Translations under genes and position numbers: made by a program
NCBI RefSeq assembly: GCF_000373645.1
Contig: NZ_KB892005.1
Location: forward strand, 62,774 to 126,773
Direction: 5' to 3'
Source of the DNA: Streptomyces sp. ATexAB-D23
Lineage (GTDB): Bacteria > Actinomycetota > Actinomycetes > Streptomycetales > Streptomycetaceae
Length of the DNA stretch: 64,000 nucleotides
Shown here: in pieces, positions 1 through 8,825 of the stretch
How positions within the stretch are numbered: the stretch's first letter is position 1
Layout: each line of letters opens with the position of its first letter
The notes under the pieces: generated by a model
Database searches by the model: none
Seen by the model: the letters and a program-made list of their open reading frames with translations, nothing else
Told to the model about the DNA's origin: nothing

Positions 1-714
1 CAGGATCAGGGGGTAACCGTCCGTGGTGAAGGCGTCGAGGGAGCGCAGGTAGGGGGCGTGGACGACGCCGATCGAGAGGTCGGCGTCCGTTTCGGGGCCG
101 CCCGAGACCTCGGCGTACCGGTCGCGCTTGATGTGGGGGTCGTCCAGGCCGGTGAAGGCGAGCTCCAGGCCGTCGAGCTTGAGGCGGCCGCGGGTGTTGG
201 ACAGGTTCAGCCAGCCCGCCTCGTCGAAGCCGTCGCGCATCGGCTCCCACGGGTTGTGGACGACGCCGACCGCCGGGGCGTTCCCGTTGAGGCCGTGCTT
301 GCCCGACGCCTTCTCGAAGAGGTAGCGGACCGGGTTGCGGAGCTTGGGGCCGTAGTAGTCGTTGGAGCCGAACACGTACACACCCGGGAACTCCATCAGC
401 GGGCCGAGCGCGTCCAGCAGCTCCGGCACGGCCTCGGGGTCCGAGAGGTTGTCGCCGGTGTTCACGACGAAGTCCGGGCGCAGCCCGGCCAGCGACTGGA
501 GCCAGGCGCGCTTCTTGCGCTGGCCGCTGACCATGTGCACGTCGGAGATCTGAAGGACGCGCAGCGGGCGGGCCCCTTGCGGGAGCACCGGGACCGTCAC
601 CCTGCGCAGGCGGAACGAGCGGACTTCGAAGCCTGCAGCGTAGGCGAGACCGGCGGCGCCGGCCGCGGCGGTGACCGCCGTGATTTTCAGGGGTACTCCG
701 TAGCGTGCGCGCAT
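1..714 (-). CDS. Metallophosphoesterase (C-terminus beyond window)
   Basis: The gene is incomplete: 238 codons are visible and the 3' end lies left of base 1. The N-terminus is hydrophobic (residues about 9-28), which suggests a membrane anchor. The calcineurin-like metal-binding series follows: ISDVH near residue 57, NTGDN near 85, and GSND near 117, which takes the place of the usual GNHD. A His in the VVHAP segment near the window edge fits the later metal motif. The family hydrolyses phosphomonoesters or diesters with a dinuclear metal centre; the substrate is unknown. The ATG at 714 is the only good start, because an ATG at 722 is out of frame. It is divergent from the YqeY gene with about 80 bp between them, so the two probably share a promoter region. 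A phosphoesterase also sits beside the PBP gene in other actinobacteria. Confidence 0.88.
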   Translation of the reverse strand, partial: MRARYGVPLKITAVTAAAGAAGLAYAAGFEVRSFRLRRVTVPVLPQGARPLRVLQISDVHMVSGQRKKRAWLQSLAGLRPDFVVNTGDNLSDPEAVPELLDALGPLMEFPGVYVFGSNDYYGPKLRNPVRYLFEKASGKHGLNGNAPAVGVVHNPWEPMRDGFDEAGWLNLSNTRGRLKLDGLELAFTGLDDPHIKRDRYAEVSGGPETDADLSIGVVHAPYLRSLDAFTTDGYPLIL

Positions 715-793
715 GCGCCCATCGTCGCAGACGAGGCGGGCACGCAGGAAAACAGGCGGGCGCAGGGCGCCCCACACCTGCCACAATCACCCC

Positions 794-1258
794 ATGACCA
801 CGCTCAAGTCCAAGCTCAAGGAAGACCTCACCACGGCCATGAAGGCGCGTGACGAGCTGACCTCGTCCACGCTCCGGCTGACCCTCACCGCGATCACCAA
901 GGAAGAGGTCGGCGGCAAGGCCGCCCGCGAACTCTCCGACGACGAGGTTCAGAAGGTGATCGCCAAGGAGGCCAAGAAGCGCCGCGAGGCGGCCGAGGCC
1001 TTCGCCAAGGGCGGCCGGACCGAGCAGGCCGAGCGGGAGAAGAAGGAGGGCGAACTGCTCGACACCTATCTCCCGCAGCAGCTGAGCGACGAGGAGCTGG
1101 CCGCGATCGTGGCGTCCGCCGTCGACGAGGCCAAGGCCGCCGGGGCCGAGGGGCCGCGTGCGATGGGCGCCGTCATGAAGATCGTCAATCCGAAGGTCGC
1201 GGGCCGCGCCGACGGTGGCCGGGTGGCCGCCGCGGTGAAGAAGCTCCTCGCAGGCTGA
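794..1258 (+). CDS. GatB/YqeY domain protein
   Basis: This 154-residue protein starts MTTLKSKLKEDL and is rich in Lys, Glu and Ala. It has the typical length and helical composition of stand-alone GatB/YqeY proteins, which resemble the tail domain of the GatB amidotransferase subunit. The segments TYLPQQLSDEEL and GAVMKIVNPKVAGRADGG are characteristic of the family. A role in tRNA-dependent amidation has been proposed for the family but is not established. The ATG at 794 is chosen because homology begins there; no Shine-Dalgarno sequence is obvious, so the mRNA may be leaderless. It converges on the PBP gene, with a repeat and a strong bidirectional terminator between them. Confidence 0.9.
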   Translation: MTTLKSKLKEDLTTAMKARDELTSSTLRLTLTAITKEEVGGKAARELSDDEVQKVIAKEAKKRREAAEAFAKGGRTEQAEREKKEGELLDTYLPQQLSDEELAAIVASAVDEAKAAGAEGPRAMGAVMKIVNPKVAGRADGGRVAAAVKKLLAG

Positions 1259-1340
1259 GTCCGCCCCCAAGGCCCACCCGCGGGGATGAGCAGGCGTGGG
1301 ACGTACGCGCCGGTCGGAGCCGCGTAGCCCGGGTATCCGT

Positions 1341-1485
1341 CGGACGGATCCGCGCCGCACGGGTAAGCAACCGGACGGATCCGCGCCGCACGGGTAAGCA
1401 ACCGGACGGATCCGCGCCGCACGGGTAAGCATCCGACGCATCCGCGCCGCACGGGTAAGCATCGGACGCATCCGTCGCACGGACA
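1341..1485. repeat. Tandem repeat, 30-31 bp unit, about 4.5 copies
   Basis: Units begin at 1341, 1372, 1403, 1433 and 1463. Each has the form CGGACGGATCC followed by GCGCCGCACGGGTAAGCA. The first three are near-identical with a 31-bp period; the later ones are diverged, 30 bp long, and change GGATCC to GCATCC. The array lies between the YqeY stop and the terminator. No plausible coding frame runs through it. Confidence 0.9.
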
Positions 1486-1524
1486 GGCGTCAGATGTGGA
1501 CGTAGACGTAGACGTATAGGCAGA

Positions 1525-1581
1525 TGCGATACGAGGAGGGGCGCCCCCGGACAATCCGGGGGCGCCCCTCCTCGTATCGCA
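1525..1581. terminator. Bidirectional 27-bp perfect hairpin
   Basis: Bases 1525-1551 pair perfectly with 1555-1581 around a 3-nt CAA loop. The hairpin sits between the convergent YqeY and PBP genes, so it should end transcription from both sides. There is no U tract, as is common in Streptomyces. Confidence 0.88.
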
Positions 1582-1618
1582 CCTTCGGCTCAGGCGCCGT
1601 ATCGCTGTGCGCGGCGGC

Positions 1619-3874
1619 TCACGGGCCGTTCGTGCCGCCGTCGTTCTGGCCGCGGCCGTGACCGTGGCCGTCGTTCCCGCCGATCACACCCGGCGGGATG
1701 CTGATGCCGGGGAACGGGTTGTTGTCGTCACCGGGCTTGTTGTCGTCGCCGGGCTTCTTGCCCGGGTCCTTGTTCTTGTCCTTGTCCTTCTCTTCCTTCT
1801 GCTTCGCCCGCGGTACATCGACGTGGTTGAAGGACGGGGTCTCGGCGGAGGTCAGGGAGCCGGTCATCGCCGTACGCCATATCGGGCCGGGGAGGCAGCC
1901 GCCGCAGACGTCCTCGTAGTACTGGCCGCCGATGGTGATGTTGCTCATCGGGATCTGCTTGGCGCCGTCGCTGCCGACCCACACCGCTGTGGACAGGTTC
2001 GGCGTGTAGCCGACGAACCAGACGTTCTTGCGCTCGTCGGTGGTACCGGTCTTGCCCGCGTTGTCCCGGTCGTCCAGGCCGGCCTGTGTACCGGTGCCGT
2101 CCTCGACGACGCCCTTGAGCATCTGGTTGATCGTGTCGGCCGTGTGCTCGCTCATGGCCCGGTTGCAGCTCGTCTTCGGTACGTCGATCGGCTTGCCGTC
2201 CGGCTTGGTCACCGAGAGGAGGGCGACCGGCGTGCAGTACGTGCCGCGGTTGGCGAAGGTCGCGTACACCGAGGCCATGGCCAGCGGTGTCGACTCCTGG
2301 CTGCCGAGGGTGGTGGTGGGGATCTGGAGCAGCTGCTTGTTGTCGCCGCGGTCGTAGCCGACCTTCTTGGCCATCGCGAGCGTCTCGCAGAGGCCGGCCT
2401 TCTGCTCGAGCTTGGCGAAGTAGGTGTTGATCGACTTGCCCAGCGCGCTGGTCATGTCGAACATGCCCTTCTCCGACTCGGTCTCGTTCTCCACGTCCCA
2501 CGGCTTGTCGTCCGCGGGGCCGCCCTCACAGGTGCGGAAGGCGTCGGCGGGCAGCGTTATCGAGGAGGGAGTGTCGAAGCTCTGGGCCGGGCTGATGCCC
2601 TTCTCCAGCGCCGCCGCCGCGGTGATCGGCTTGAAGGTCGACCCGACCTGGAAGCCGGCGTAGCTGCCGCCCATCTTGTGGTCGACGGAGAGGTTCAGCA
2701 CGGTCTGGTGCTTGGACGCGTCGAGACCGTACGGCCGGGACTGGGCCATCGCCAGGATCTGCCCGGTGCCGGGCTGGACCTGGACGAGCGCGGCCGCGAC
2801 CTTGTCGTCGTTGTTGACCCGGGAGGTGGCCGCCTCGTTGGACGCGGCCTGCGACCTGGGGTCCAGGGTGGTCTTGATGGTCAGTCCGCCGGTCGCCCAG
2901 AGCTTGGCGCGGTCCTTCGCGGTCTTGCCGAAGGCCGGGTCGCTCGTGACGATCTGGCGCACGTAGTCGCAGAAGAAACCGGCACCGTTCACGGCGGTGA
3001 TGCAGCCGTTCTGCGGGCGCTTGACCTTCAGCTTGATGGGGGTGTCCTTGGCCTTGTCGGCCTGCTCCTGCGAGATCTTCTTGACGTCCGCCATCCGCTG
3101 GAGCACGGTGTTGCGGCGCTTGGTCGCTTCCTCCGTGTCGTTGATGGGGTCGTAGCGGCTGGGCGACTGCACGATCCCGGCGAGCAGTGCCGCCTCCTCC
3201 AGCTTCAGGTCCTTCGCGGACTTGGAGAAGTAGCGCTGGGAGGCCGCCTCGACGCCGTACGCCTGCTGCCCGAAGAAGGTGATGTTGAGGTAGTTCTCCA
3301 GGATCTTCCTCTTGCCGAGCTCTTCCTCGACCTGGATCGCGTACTTCAGCTCCTGGACCTTGCGGCCCAGCGTCTGCTGGGTGGCCTCGGCGACCTTGGC
3401 GGGGTCGTCGCCCGCCTCCTCGACGAAGACGTTCTTCACGTACTGCTGGGTGAGGGTCGACGCGCCCTGCGCGGTCCCGCCCGCCTGTACGTTGCTGTTC
3501 ATCGCGCGCAGGATGCCCTTGAGGTCGACCGCGCCGTGCTCGTAGAAGCGGGCGTCCTCGATCGCGACGATCGCGTTCTGCATGTACGGGGAGATGCTTG
3601 TCAGCGGCACCACTGTGCGGTCGCGCGAGTAGACCGTGGCGATCAGACCGCCCTTGTTGTCCAGGATCTTGGTGCGCTGGCTCAGCGGTGGAGTCTTCAG
3701 GTTGGCCGGGATCTCGTCGAACCCGTCGACCGTCCCCTTGGCGGCGAGACCCAGTGCTCCGGCAGCCGGCAGCGCGATGCCCGCCAGAACGACTCCCGAG
3801 AGTGCGGCGACACCGAGGAACTTGGCGGCCTGCTGGGTCGTCGTGAGACCCCCGCCCGAGCGCTTCTTTGGCAT
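1619..3874 (-). CDS. Class A penicillin-binding protein (PonA-type)
   Basis: A bifunctional 751-residue enzyme that polymerises lipid II and cross-links peptidoglycan outside the membrane. It has a basic cytoplasmic N-terminus and one membrane span (about residues 15-45). A GT51 transglycosylase domain follows, with EDARFYEHGAVD near 106. The transpeptidase has the active-site motif GSTFKP near 411, SIN near 480 and KTGTT near 608. The C-terminus is a long low-complexity tail rich in Lys, Asp, Gly, Pro and His; no PASTA domain is visible there, unlike mycobacterial PonA2. The ATG at 3874 gives MPKKRSGGG. It is divergent from wblA, as in other actinobacteria, where a class A PBP neighbours this WhiB gene. 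Confidence 0.95.
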   Translation of the reverse strand: MPKKRSGGGLTTTQQAAKFLGVAALSGVVLAGIALPAAGALGLAAKGTVDGFDEIPANLKTPPLSQRTKILDNKGGLIATVYSRDRTVVPLTSISPYMQNAIVAIEDARFYEHGAVDLKGILRAMNSNVQAGGTAQGASTLTQQYVKNVFVEEAGDDPAKVAEATQQTLGRKVQELKYAIQVEEELGKRKILENYLNITFFGQQAYGVEAASQRYFSKSAKDLKLEEAALLAGIVQSPSRYDPINDTEEATKRRNTVLQRMADVKKISQEQADKAKDTPIKLKVKRPQNGCITAVNGAGFFCDYVRQIVTSDPAFGKTAKDRAKLWATGGLTIKTTLDPRSQAASNEAATSRVNNDDKVAAALVQVQPGTGQILAMAQSRPYGLDASKHQTVLNLSVDHKMGGSYAGFQVGSTFKPITAAAALEKGISPAQSFDTPSSITLPADAFRTCEGGPADDKPWDVENETESEKGMFDMTSALGKSINTYFAKLEQKAGLCETLAMAKKVGYDRGDNKQLLQIPTTTLGSQESTPLAMASVYATFANRGTYCTPVALLSVTKPDGKPIDVPKTSCNRAMSEHTADTINQMLKGVVEDGTGTQAGLDDRDNAGKTGTTDERKNVWFVGYTPNLSTAVWVGSDGAKQIPMSNITIGGQYYEDVCGGCLPGPIWRTAMTGSLTSAETPSFNHVDVPRAKQKEEKDKDKNKDPGKKPGDDNKPGDDNNPFPGISIPPGVIGGNDGHGHGRGQNDGGTNGP

Positions 3875-4260
3875 GGGGGCAGCCTACGTTCTCATTCGCC
3901 GGACACACGTATATGCCTTGGCCTAAGCTGCTCCCAACTGTCACAGCAGTCCAGTTCCGTATCAACCCCCGTGCACGATCCGGCCACACGCTCCGGCGCT
4001 CCCGAATTCGCCTCGTGTGTCACCGAACGTCCGTTGTGGTTCTGGTGAACTGTCCCGATTCTGACGGGATAGTCGCGCATGTCCTCACCTCACTCCCCTG
4101 GGTGATCTGCCGCATACGCATAGTCCGTTCGGGCCATTCAAGATTGGGCCCGAAGGGGGTGTTGTGCTGTCGCCACCTTCCGTAACGTCCTCAACTGGCA
4201 GCGGTGAATATGCCGCTGCCGCCGTGGGGGAGCCTCGATTCGGGAGAGGACGGCGCCGGG
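3875..4260. promoter_or_regulatory. Divergent PBP/wblA control region
   Basis: This 386-bp gap lies between divergent starts and presumably holds both promoters and a long wblA leader. A small hairpin is visible at 4053-4069 (TCCCG pairing with CGGGA). No gene is supported in it. Confidence 0.5.
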
Positions 4261-4611
4261 ATGGGCTGGGTAACCGACTGGAGTGCGCAGGCAGCCTGCC
4301 GCACTACTGATCCGGATGAACTGTTCGTACAAGGGGCAGCGCAGAACAGGGCCAAGGCGGTGTGCACCGGATGCCCGGTGCGGACCGAGTGCCTGGCCGA
4401 CGCGCTGGACAATCGCGTCGAGTTCGGCGTGTGGGGCGGGATGACCGAGCGGGAGCGCCGCGCATTGCTGCGCAGGCGTCCGACCGTGACGTCCTGGCGC
4501 CGACTGCTGGAGACCGCCCGCAGTGAGTACGAGCGGTCCACGGGCATCCTGCCTGTGGCGATCGGGCTGGAGGACGACGAGCTGCACGAGACGTTCGCCG
4601 CCGTGGGGTAG
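4261..4611 (+). CDS. wblA: WhiB-family Fe-S regulator WblA
   Basis: The 116-residue protein starts MGWVTDWSAQAACR and carries the four [4Fe-4S] cysteines at 13, 35, 38 and 44 (CTGCPVRTEC). The GVWGG turn follows, then the basic segment RERRALLRRRP that contacts DNA or sigma. In Streptomyces, WblA is a developmental regulator that represses antibiotic production and promotes sporulation; its mycobacterial counterpart is WhiB4. The start at 4261 is preceded by GAGAGGA about 11 nt upstream. The frame is open further upstream (start at 4204), but that extension is not WhiB-like. It lies next to the PBP and the paired ATPases, as expected for wblA. Confidence 0.93.
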   Translation: MGWVTDWSAQAACRTTDPDELFVQGAAQNRAKAVCTGCPVRTECLADALDNRVEFGVWGGMTERERRALLRRRPTVTSWRRLLETARSEYERSTGILPVAIGLEDDELHETFAAVG

Positions 4612-4648
4612 ACCGGCGGCAGTACGTACGGCTTACGCGTACGAGGGG

Positions 4649-6022
4649 CTAGGCAGCTCCGACCGGGGACGAACCGGTCGCGAGCCGGTCCCCGATGGCT
4701 CGTAGCCCCGAGAGGTCATGGACATCTCCGGGCAGCGCGGCCACGGCGGTCACGGCCACCTCGGGGTGCAGTGCGGTGAAGCGGTCGCGTGTGTCCTGTT
4801 CGCGCGCGACCACCTGCATGCGTTCGGCGTGCAGACGCAGCAGGGCTGCCGTCAGTTCTTCGGTGGTGACATCCGGTGTGACCTCTGTGGTGGCATCTGC
4901 CGTGACGTCGGCTTCGGGCGTGGCGTCCGAGTCGGCTTCGCGTGCGTGGGATGCGGTGGTGTCGGGGGGCGGTGCGGACCCGGCCGCGGGGGAGTCGGCG
5001 GGCTCACGAAGTCCAGCCTTCCCGGCCGTCTGATCCACAATGCCGACGGCTTCAAGATTTTCTGCGGCAGTCAGCGCCTGCTCGGCCGAGAGCCGCGCGG
5101 CGTCACTGCCGTGGACCCGGTTGAGCACCAGACCCGCCAGCGGCATGTCCTCCGCGGCCAGGCGTTCCACGAAGTACGCCGCTTCGCGGAGCGCGTCCCG
5201 CTCCGGCGTCGCGACGACGAGAAACGCCGTACCGGGCGCCTGAAGCAGTTTGTACGTGGCATCGGCCCGGGTACGGAAGCCGCCGAACATGGTGTCCATC
5301 GCGGCGACGAAGGTCTGTACGTCACGCAGGAACTGGCCGCCGAGCAGCTTGCCCAGCGTCCCGGTCATCATCGACATTCCCACGTTGAGGAACTTCATTC
5401 CGGCCCGGCCGCCCATTTTCGCCGGAGCCATCAGCAACTTGATGAACTTCCCGTCCAGGAACGATCCCAGCCGCTTCGGTGCGTCCAGGAAGTCCAGTGC
5501 GGACCGCGACGGCGGCGTGTCGACGACGATCAGGTCCCACTCGTCGCGCGCCCGCAGCTGGCCGAGCTTCTCCATCGCCATGTACTCCTGCGTGCCCGCG
5601 AAGCCGGCCGACAGGGACTGGTAGAAGGGGTTCTCCAGGATCGCGCGGGCCCGCTCGCCGTCCGCGTGCGCCTCGACGATCTCGTCGAAGGTCCGCTTCA
5701 TGTCGAGCATCATCGCGTGCAGCTCACCGGCGTCCTCGCCCTCGATGCCCTTCACCCGGCGCGGGACGTTGTCCAGGGAGTCGATGCCCATGGACTGGGC
5801 GAGCCGGCGGGCCGGGTCGATGGTGAGGACGACGACCTTCCGGCCGCGCTCCGCCGCCCGTACGCCGAGCGCGGCGGCGGTGGTCGTCTTGCCGACGCCG
5901 CCCGAGCCGCAGCACACGATGATCCGGATGTCCGGATCGTCGATCAGGGCGTCGGTGTCCAGCGAGGGGGCGGCCGCCGTGCTCGTCTCCTGGCCCGTTC
6001 CCGCGTTCGTACGTGCTGTCAT
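4649..6022 (-). CDS. ArsA/Get3-like ATPase, second of pair
   Basis: This 457-residue P-loop ATPase has the deviant Walker A motif GSGGVGKTT near residue 44, a switch-like TIDPARR and the Walker B region IVVDTPPSRSA. These belong to the ArsA/Get3 (anion-transporting ATPase) branch of SIMIBI proteins. The C-terminal third carries a low-complexity insertion rich in Ala, Thr, Asp and Glu (about residues 340-395). Its start overlaps the stop of the upstream ATPase by 4 bp (ATGA), so the two are translationally coupled and probably form a heteromer. In mycobacteria the same pair (Rv3679-Rv3680, BagA/BagB) flanks whiB4. In S. coelicolor the wblA-adjacent ATPase has been linked to antibiotic regulation (recalled, not checked). 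Confidence 0.92.
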   Translation of the reverse strand: MTARTNAGTGQETSTAAAPSLDTDALIDDPDIRIIVCCGSGGVGKTTTAAALGVRAAERGRKVVVLTIDPARRLAQSMGIDSLDNVPRRVKGIEGEDAGELHAMMLDMKRTFDEIVEAHADGERARAILENPFYQSLSAGFAGTQEYMAMEKLGQLRARDEWDLIVVDTPPSRSALDFLDAPKRLGSFLDGKFIKLLMAPAKMGGRAGMKFLNVGMSMMTGTLGKLLGGQFLRDVQTFVAAMDTMFGGFRTRADATYKLLQAPGTAFLVVATPERDALREAAYFVERLAAEDMPLAGLVLNRVHGSDAARLSAEQALTAAENLEAVGIVDQTAGKAGLREPADSPAAGSAPPPDTTASHAREADSDATPEADVTADATTEVTPDVTTEELTAALLRLHAERMQVVAREQDTRDRFTALHPEVAVTAVAALPGDVHDLSGLRAIGDRLATGSSPVGAA

Positions 6023-7002
6023 GAACCCGCCCCTCGTCCGGACTCGCCCGCCCCCTGCTCCCGGAGCCCGACCGCCAGGTCGTACAGCCCGGCCCGGTCC
6101 ACCCCCTCGCCGATCAGCGGAAGCTCGTATCCCGGCAGGCCGAGGCCGGCCAGCACGGCGCGCTGCTCACGTTCCAGTTCGACCCGCTGGGTGTGCTCGG
6201 CGGCCTGCTCGACCAGAGGGCGTACGAGCCCCGCGGCGCCGGTCACGCCGGCCCGCGTCAGCGTCTTGGCGATCTCCTTGCGCCGGCCGCCGACCGTGGC
6301 ACGCAGCGCGTCCCCGTCCAGCAGCTGCGGGCGCACCATGTTCACGATGACCCGGCCCACGGGCAGTTCGGCGGCCCGCAGCTCCGCGATGCCGTCCGCG
6401 GTCTCCTGGACCGGCATCTCCTCCAGCAGCGTCACCAGGTTCACCGCGGTCTCCGGGGACTTCAGCACCCGCATCACGGCCTGAGCCTGATTGTGTATCG
6501 GGCCGATCCGGGCGAGCCCCGCCACCTCGTCGTTCACATTGAGGAAGCGGGTGATGCGGCCGGTCGGCGGGGCGTCCATGATCACGTAGTCGTAGACGAA
6601 CCGGTTCTGCCGGTCCTTGCGGCGCACGGCCTCGCAGGCCTTGCCCGTCAGCAGGACGTCCCGCACACCCGGCGCGATCGTGGTCGCGAAGTCGATCGCG
6701 CCGAGCTTCTTGAGCGCCCGGCCCGCGCTGCCGAGCTTGTAGAACATCTGGAGGTAGTCGAGGAGCGCGAGCTCCGCGTCGATCGCGAGCGCGTAGACCT
6801 CGCCGCCGCCGGGGGCGACGGCGATCTTCCGCTCCTCGTAGGGTAGGGAGTCCGCCTCGAAGAGCTGGGCGATGCCCTGTCTGCCCTCGACCTCGACGAG
6901 GAGGGTGCGCCTGCCCTCGGTCGCGAGGGCGAGCGCGAGGGCGGCGGCAACCGTGGTCTTACCGGTACCGCCCTTGCCGCTGACGACCTGGAACCTGCTC
7001 AC
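6019..7002 (-). CDS. ArsA/Get3-like ATPase, first of pair
   Basis: The protein is 327 residues long and starts with GTG. The sequence MSRFQVVSGKGGTGKTT puts the deviant Walker A motif at the extreme N-terminus. LLVEVEGRQG follows, where ArsA proteins usually have a switch Asp, and then YVIMDAPPTGR as Walker B. It is shorter than its partner. The two genes form a minus-strand operon that converges on wblA and diverges from the DUF4177 gene. No arsenic genes are nearby, so an arsenite pump role is unlikely. Confidence 0.92.
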   Translation of the reverse strand: MSRFQVVSGKGGTGKTTVAAALALALATEGRRTLLVEVEGRQGIAQLFEADSLPYEERKIAVAPGGGEVYALAIDAELALLDYLQMFYKLGSAGRALKKLGAIDFATTIAPGVRDVLLTGKACEAVRRKDRQNRFVYDYVIMDAPPTGRITRFLNVNDEVAGLARIGPIHNQAQAVMRVLKSPETAVNLVTLLEEMPVQETADGIAELRAAELPVGRVIVNMVRPQLLDGDALRATVGGRRKEIAKTLTRAGVTGAAGLVRPLVEQAAEHTQRVELEREQRAVLAGLGLPGYELPLIGEGVDRAGLYDLAVGLREQGAGESGRGAGS

Positions 7003-7084
7003 GTATTCGAGCCTAACCAGTCACACCGCAGGCTACGCACGAGGCTGCGTATGGCCGGGATTGCGCAGGCATTACAGTCGGGCC

Positions 7085-7243
7085 ATGACCAAGTGGGAAT
7101 ACGCGACCGTGCCCCTTCTCGTGCACGCGACCAAGCAGATTCTGGACACCTGGGGCGAGGACGGCTGGGAGCTGGTCCAGGTCGTTCCCGGCCCGAACAA
7201 CCCCGAGCAGCTCGTGGCCTACCTGAAGCGGGAGAAGCAGTAG
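7085..7243 (+). CDS. DUF4177 small protein
   Basis: A 52-residue protein, MTKWEYATVPLL to LVAYLKREKQ, with the family's WEY and DGWELV motifs. Its function is unknown. Its TAG stop shares its last base with the GTG start of the RidA gene, so the two are coupled. It is divergent from the ATPase pair (about 80 bp). The same small gene commonly precedes ridA in Streptomyces. Confidence 0.85.
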   Translation: MTKWEYATVPLLVHATKQILDTWGEDGWELVQVVPGPNNPEQLVAYLKREKQ

Positions 7244-7713
7244 TGGCGGGCACCGTCGAGGCGAAGCTCGCCGAGCTCGGCCTGCCCCTGCCCGCCGTCG
7301 TGCCACCGCTGGCCTCGTACCAGCCGGCCGTGCGGTCCGGGGTGTACGTGTACACCTCGGGGCAGCTGCCGATGGTGGACGGCAAGCTGGCCGTGACCGG
7401 CAAGGTCGGTGCGGAGGTCACGCCCGACGAGGCCAAGGAGCTGGCGAAGACCTGCGCGCTCAACGCTCTCGCCGCCGTGAAGTCGGTCGCGGGCGACCTG
7501 GACCGGATCGCACGCGTCGTGAAGGTCGTCGGCTTCGTCGCGTCGGCCACGGACTTCACCGGCCAGCCCGGTGTGATCAACGGCGCCAGCGAACTGCTGG
7601 GCGAGGTCCTCGGGGACAAGGGTGTGCACGCCCGCAGCGCCGTGGGCGTCGCCGTGCTGCCGCTGGACGCGCCCGTCGAGGTCGAGATCCAGGTCGAGCT
7701 CACCGAAGCCTGA
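7243..7713 (+). CDS. RidA (YjgF/YER057c/UK114) family protein
   Basis: 156 residues with the RidA fold signatures: GVYVYTSGQLPMVDGKL near residue 37, and a C-terminal VGVAVLPLDAPVEVEIQVE. RidA proteins hydrolyse reactive enamine/imine intermediates released by PLP enzymes. This one is longer than the archetypal 130 residues and belongs to a subgroup whose activity has not been shown. The GTG start at 7243 overlaps the preceding stop by one base. A strong terminator follows at 7737. Confidence 0.88.
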   Translation: MAGTVEAKLAELGLPLPAVVPPLASYQPAVRSGVYVYTSGQLPMVDGKLAVTGKVGAEVTPDEAKELAKTCALNALAAVKSVAGDLDRIARVVKVVGFVASATDFTGQPGVINGASELLGEVLGDKGVHARSAVGVAVLPLDAPVEVEIQVELTEA

Positions 7714-7736
7714 GCCCGGCTCCGTAACCGCCTTCT

Positions 7737-7769
7737 GATCCCGCCCGGTCGCGAAGACCGGGCGGGATC
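7737..7769 (+). terminator. 14-bp stem terminator after ridA
   Basis: GATCCCGCCCGGTC (7737-7750) pairs exactly with 7756-7769 around a GCGAA loop, 24 bp after the RidA stop. Confidence 0.85.
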
Positions 7770-7865
7770 TCGCGTCTCCGGCGCCCGTGGCCGCATCTGT
7801 GTACGGGCCATGTACAGATCACCGCCCCCCTCGAACATCGTCGCGGTTCCGGATAGCCTCCGGCC

Positions 7866-8825
7866 ATGTCCAATGGTCAGTGGTACCCCCCGGAATGGCC
7901 TGGCCGGATCAGGGCCCTCGCGGCAGGCGAGCTGACGGCCGCCGTGCCTCGGCGTGCCGCCACCGTGATGCTGCTCAGGGACGACGCCGCCGGGGGCGCG
8001 CCCGCCGTCCACATGCTGCGCCGGCGCACCTCGATGGCCTTTGCCGGAGGGGCGTACGCCTATCCGGGTGGCGGAGTCGACCCCCGCGACGACGACCGGC
8101 TCGTCGGCTGGGCCGGGCCCGCGCTGGAGACCTGGGCGCAGCGCCTCGGCGTCGCCACGCCGGCCGAGGCGCAGGCGGTCGTCTGCGCGGCCGTCCGTGA
8201 GACGTACGAGGAGGCAGGCGTCCTGCTCGCCGGACCGACGTCCCGGACCGTCGTCACGGACACCACGGGGGACGACTGGGAGGCCGACCGCGAGGCGCTG
8301 GTCGCGCGGGAGCTGTCTTTCGCGGAATTCCTGGAGCGGCGCGGACTGGTGCTGCGGTCGGATCTGCTGGGGGCGTGGGCGCGCTGGATCACCCCCGAGT
8401 TCGAACCGCGCCGCTACGACACCTGGTTCTTCGTCGCCGCGCTGCCGGCCGGACAACGGACCCGTAACGCCTCGACGGAGGCCGACCGCACGGTGTGGAT
8501 CACCCCGGGCGACGCGGCCGACGGATACGACCGGGGCGAACTGCTGATGATGCCGCCGACCGTGGCGACACTGCGGACCCTGCGCCCGCATGCCACCGCC
8601 GCGGAGGCTCTGGCGGCGGCCTCGGTGCAGGACCTCACTCCCGTACTCGCACAAGCCCGTCTGGACGGTGACGAACTGGTGCTGAGCTGGCCGGGGCACG
8701 AGGAATTCACCAAGAACATCTCCACGGGTGGCAAGGACGAAACGCGCGGTGGTGGCGAAACGGCCCGAAGGGGTGAAGCGCGCGGCGAGGAGAGGACGGC
8801 CGGCGTGGAAGGGGGCGCGGTATGA
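7866..8825 (+). CDS. Nudix hydrolase, long form
   Basis: A 319-residue Nudix protein. The fold begins near residue 31 (AATVMLLRDD). The Nudix box is split: YPGGGVDPRD near residue 65, then an insertion, then AAVRETYEEAGVLL near 115, which keeps the RExxEEAG core. Family members hydrolyse nucleoside diphosphates linked to other groups; the substrate is not predictable here. The C-terminal 35 residues are a Gly, Arg and Glu-rich tail. The stop overlaps the start of the MBL gene by 4 bp (ATGA), so the two are co-translated. The same Nudix-MBL pair next to crp occurs in other actinobacteria. Confidence 0.9.
   Translation: MSNGQWYPPEWPGRIRALAAGELTAAVPRRAATVMLLRDDAAGGAPAVHMLRRRTSMAFAGGAYAYPGGGVDPRDDDRLVGWAGPALETWAQRLGVATPAEAQAVVCAAVRETYEEAGVLLAGPTSRTVVTDTTGDDWEADREALVARELSFAEFLERRGLVLRSDLLGAWARWITPEFEPRRYDTWFFVAALPAGQRTRNASTEADRTVWITPGDAADGYDRGELLMMPPTVATLRTLRPHATAAEALAAASVQDLTPVLAQARLDGDELVLSWPGHEEFTKNISTGGKDETRGGGETARRGEARGEERTAGVEGGAV

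Noticed and set aside
1607..4048. 813-codon plus-strand open frame
   Set aside because: It is antisense to the PBP gene, and its Val/Leu/Gly/Arg-rich product has no motif; high GC makes such shadows common.
4649..7002. arsenite efflux genes
   Set aside because: No ArsB, ArsC or metal-binding Cys is seen; the conserved wblA setting points elsewhere.
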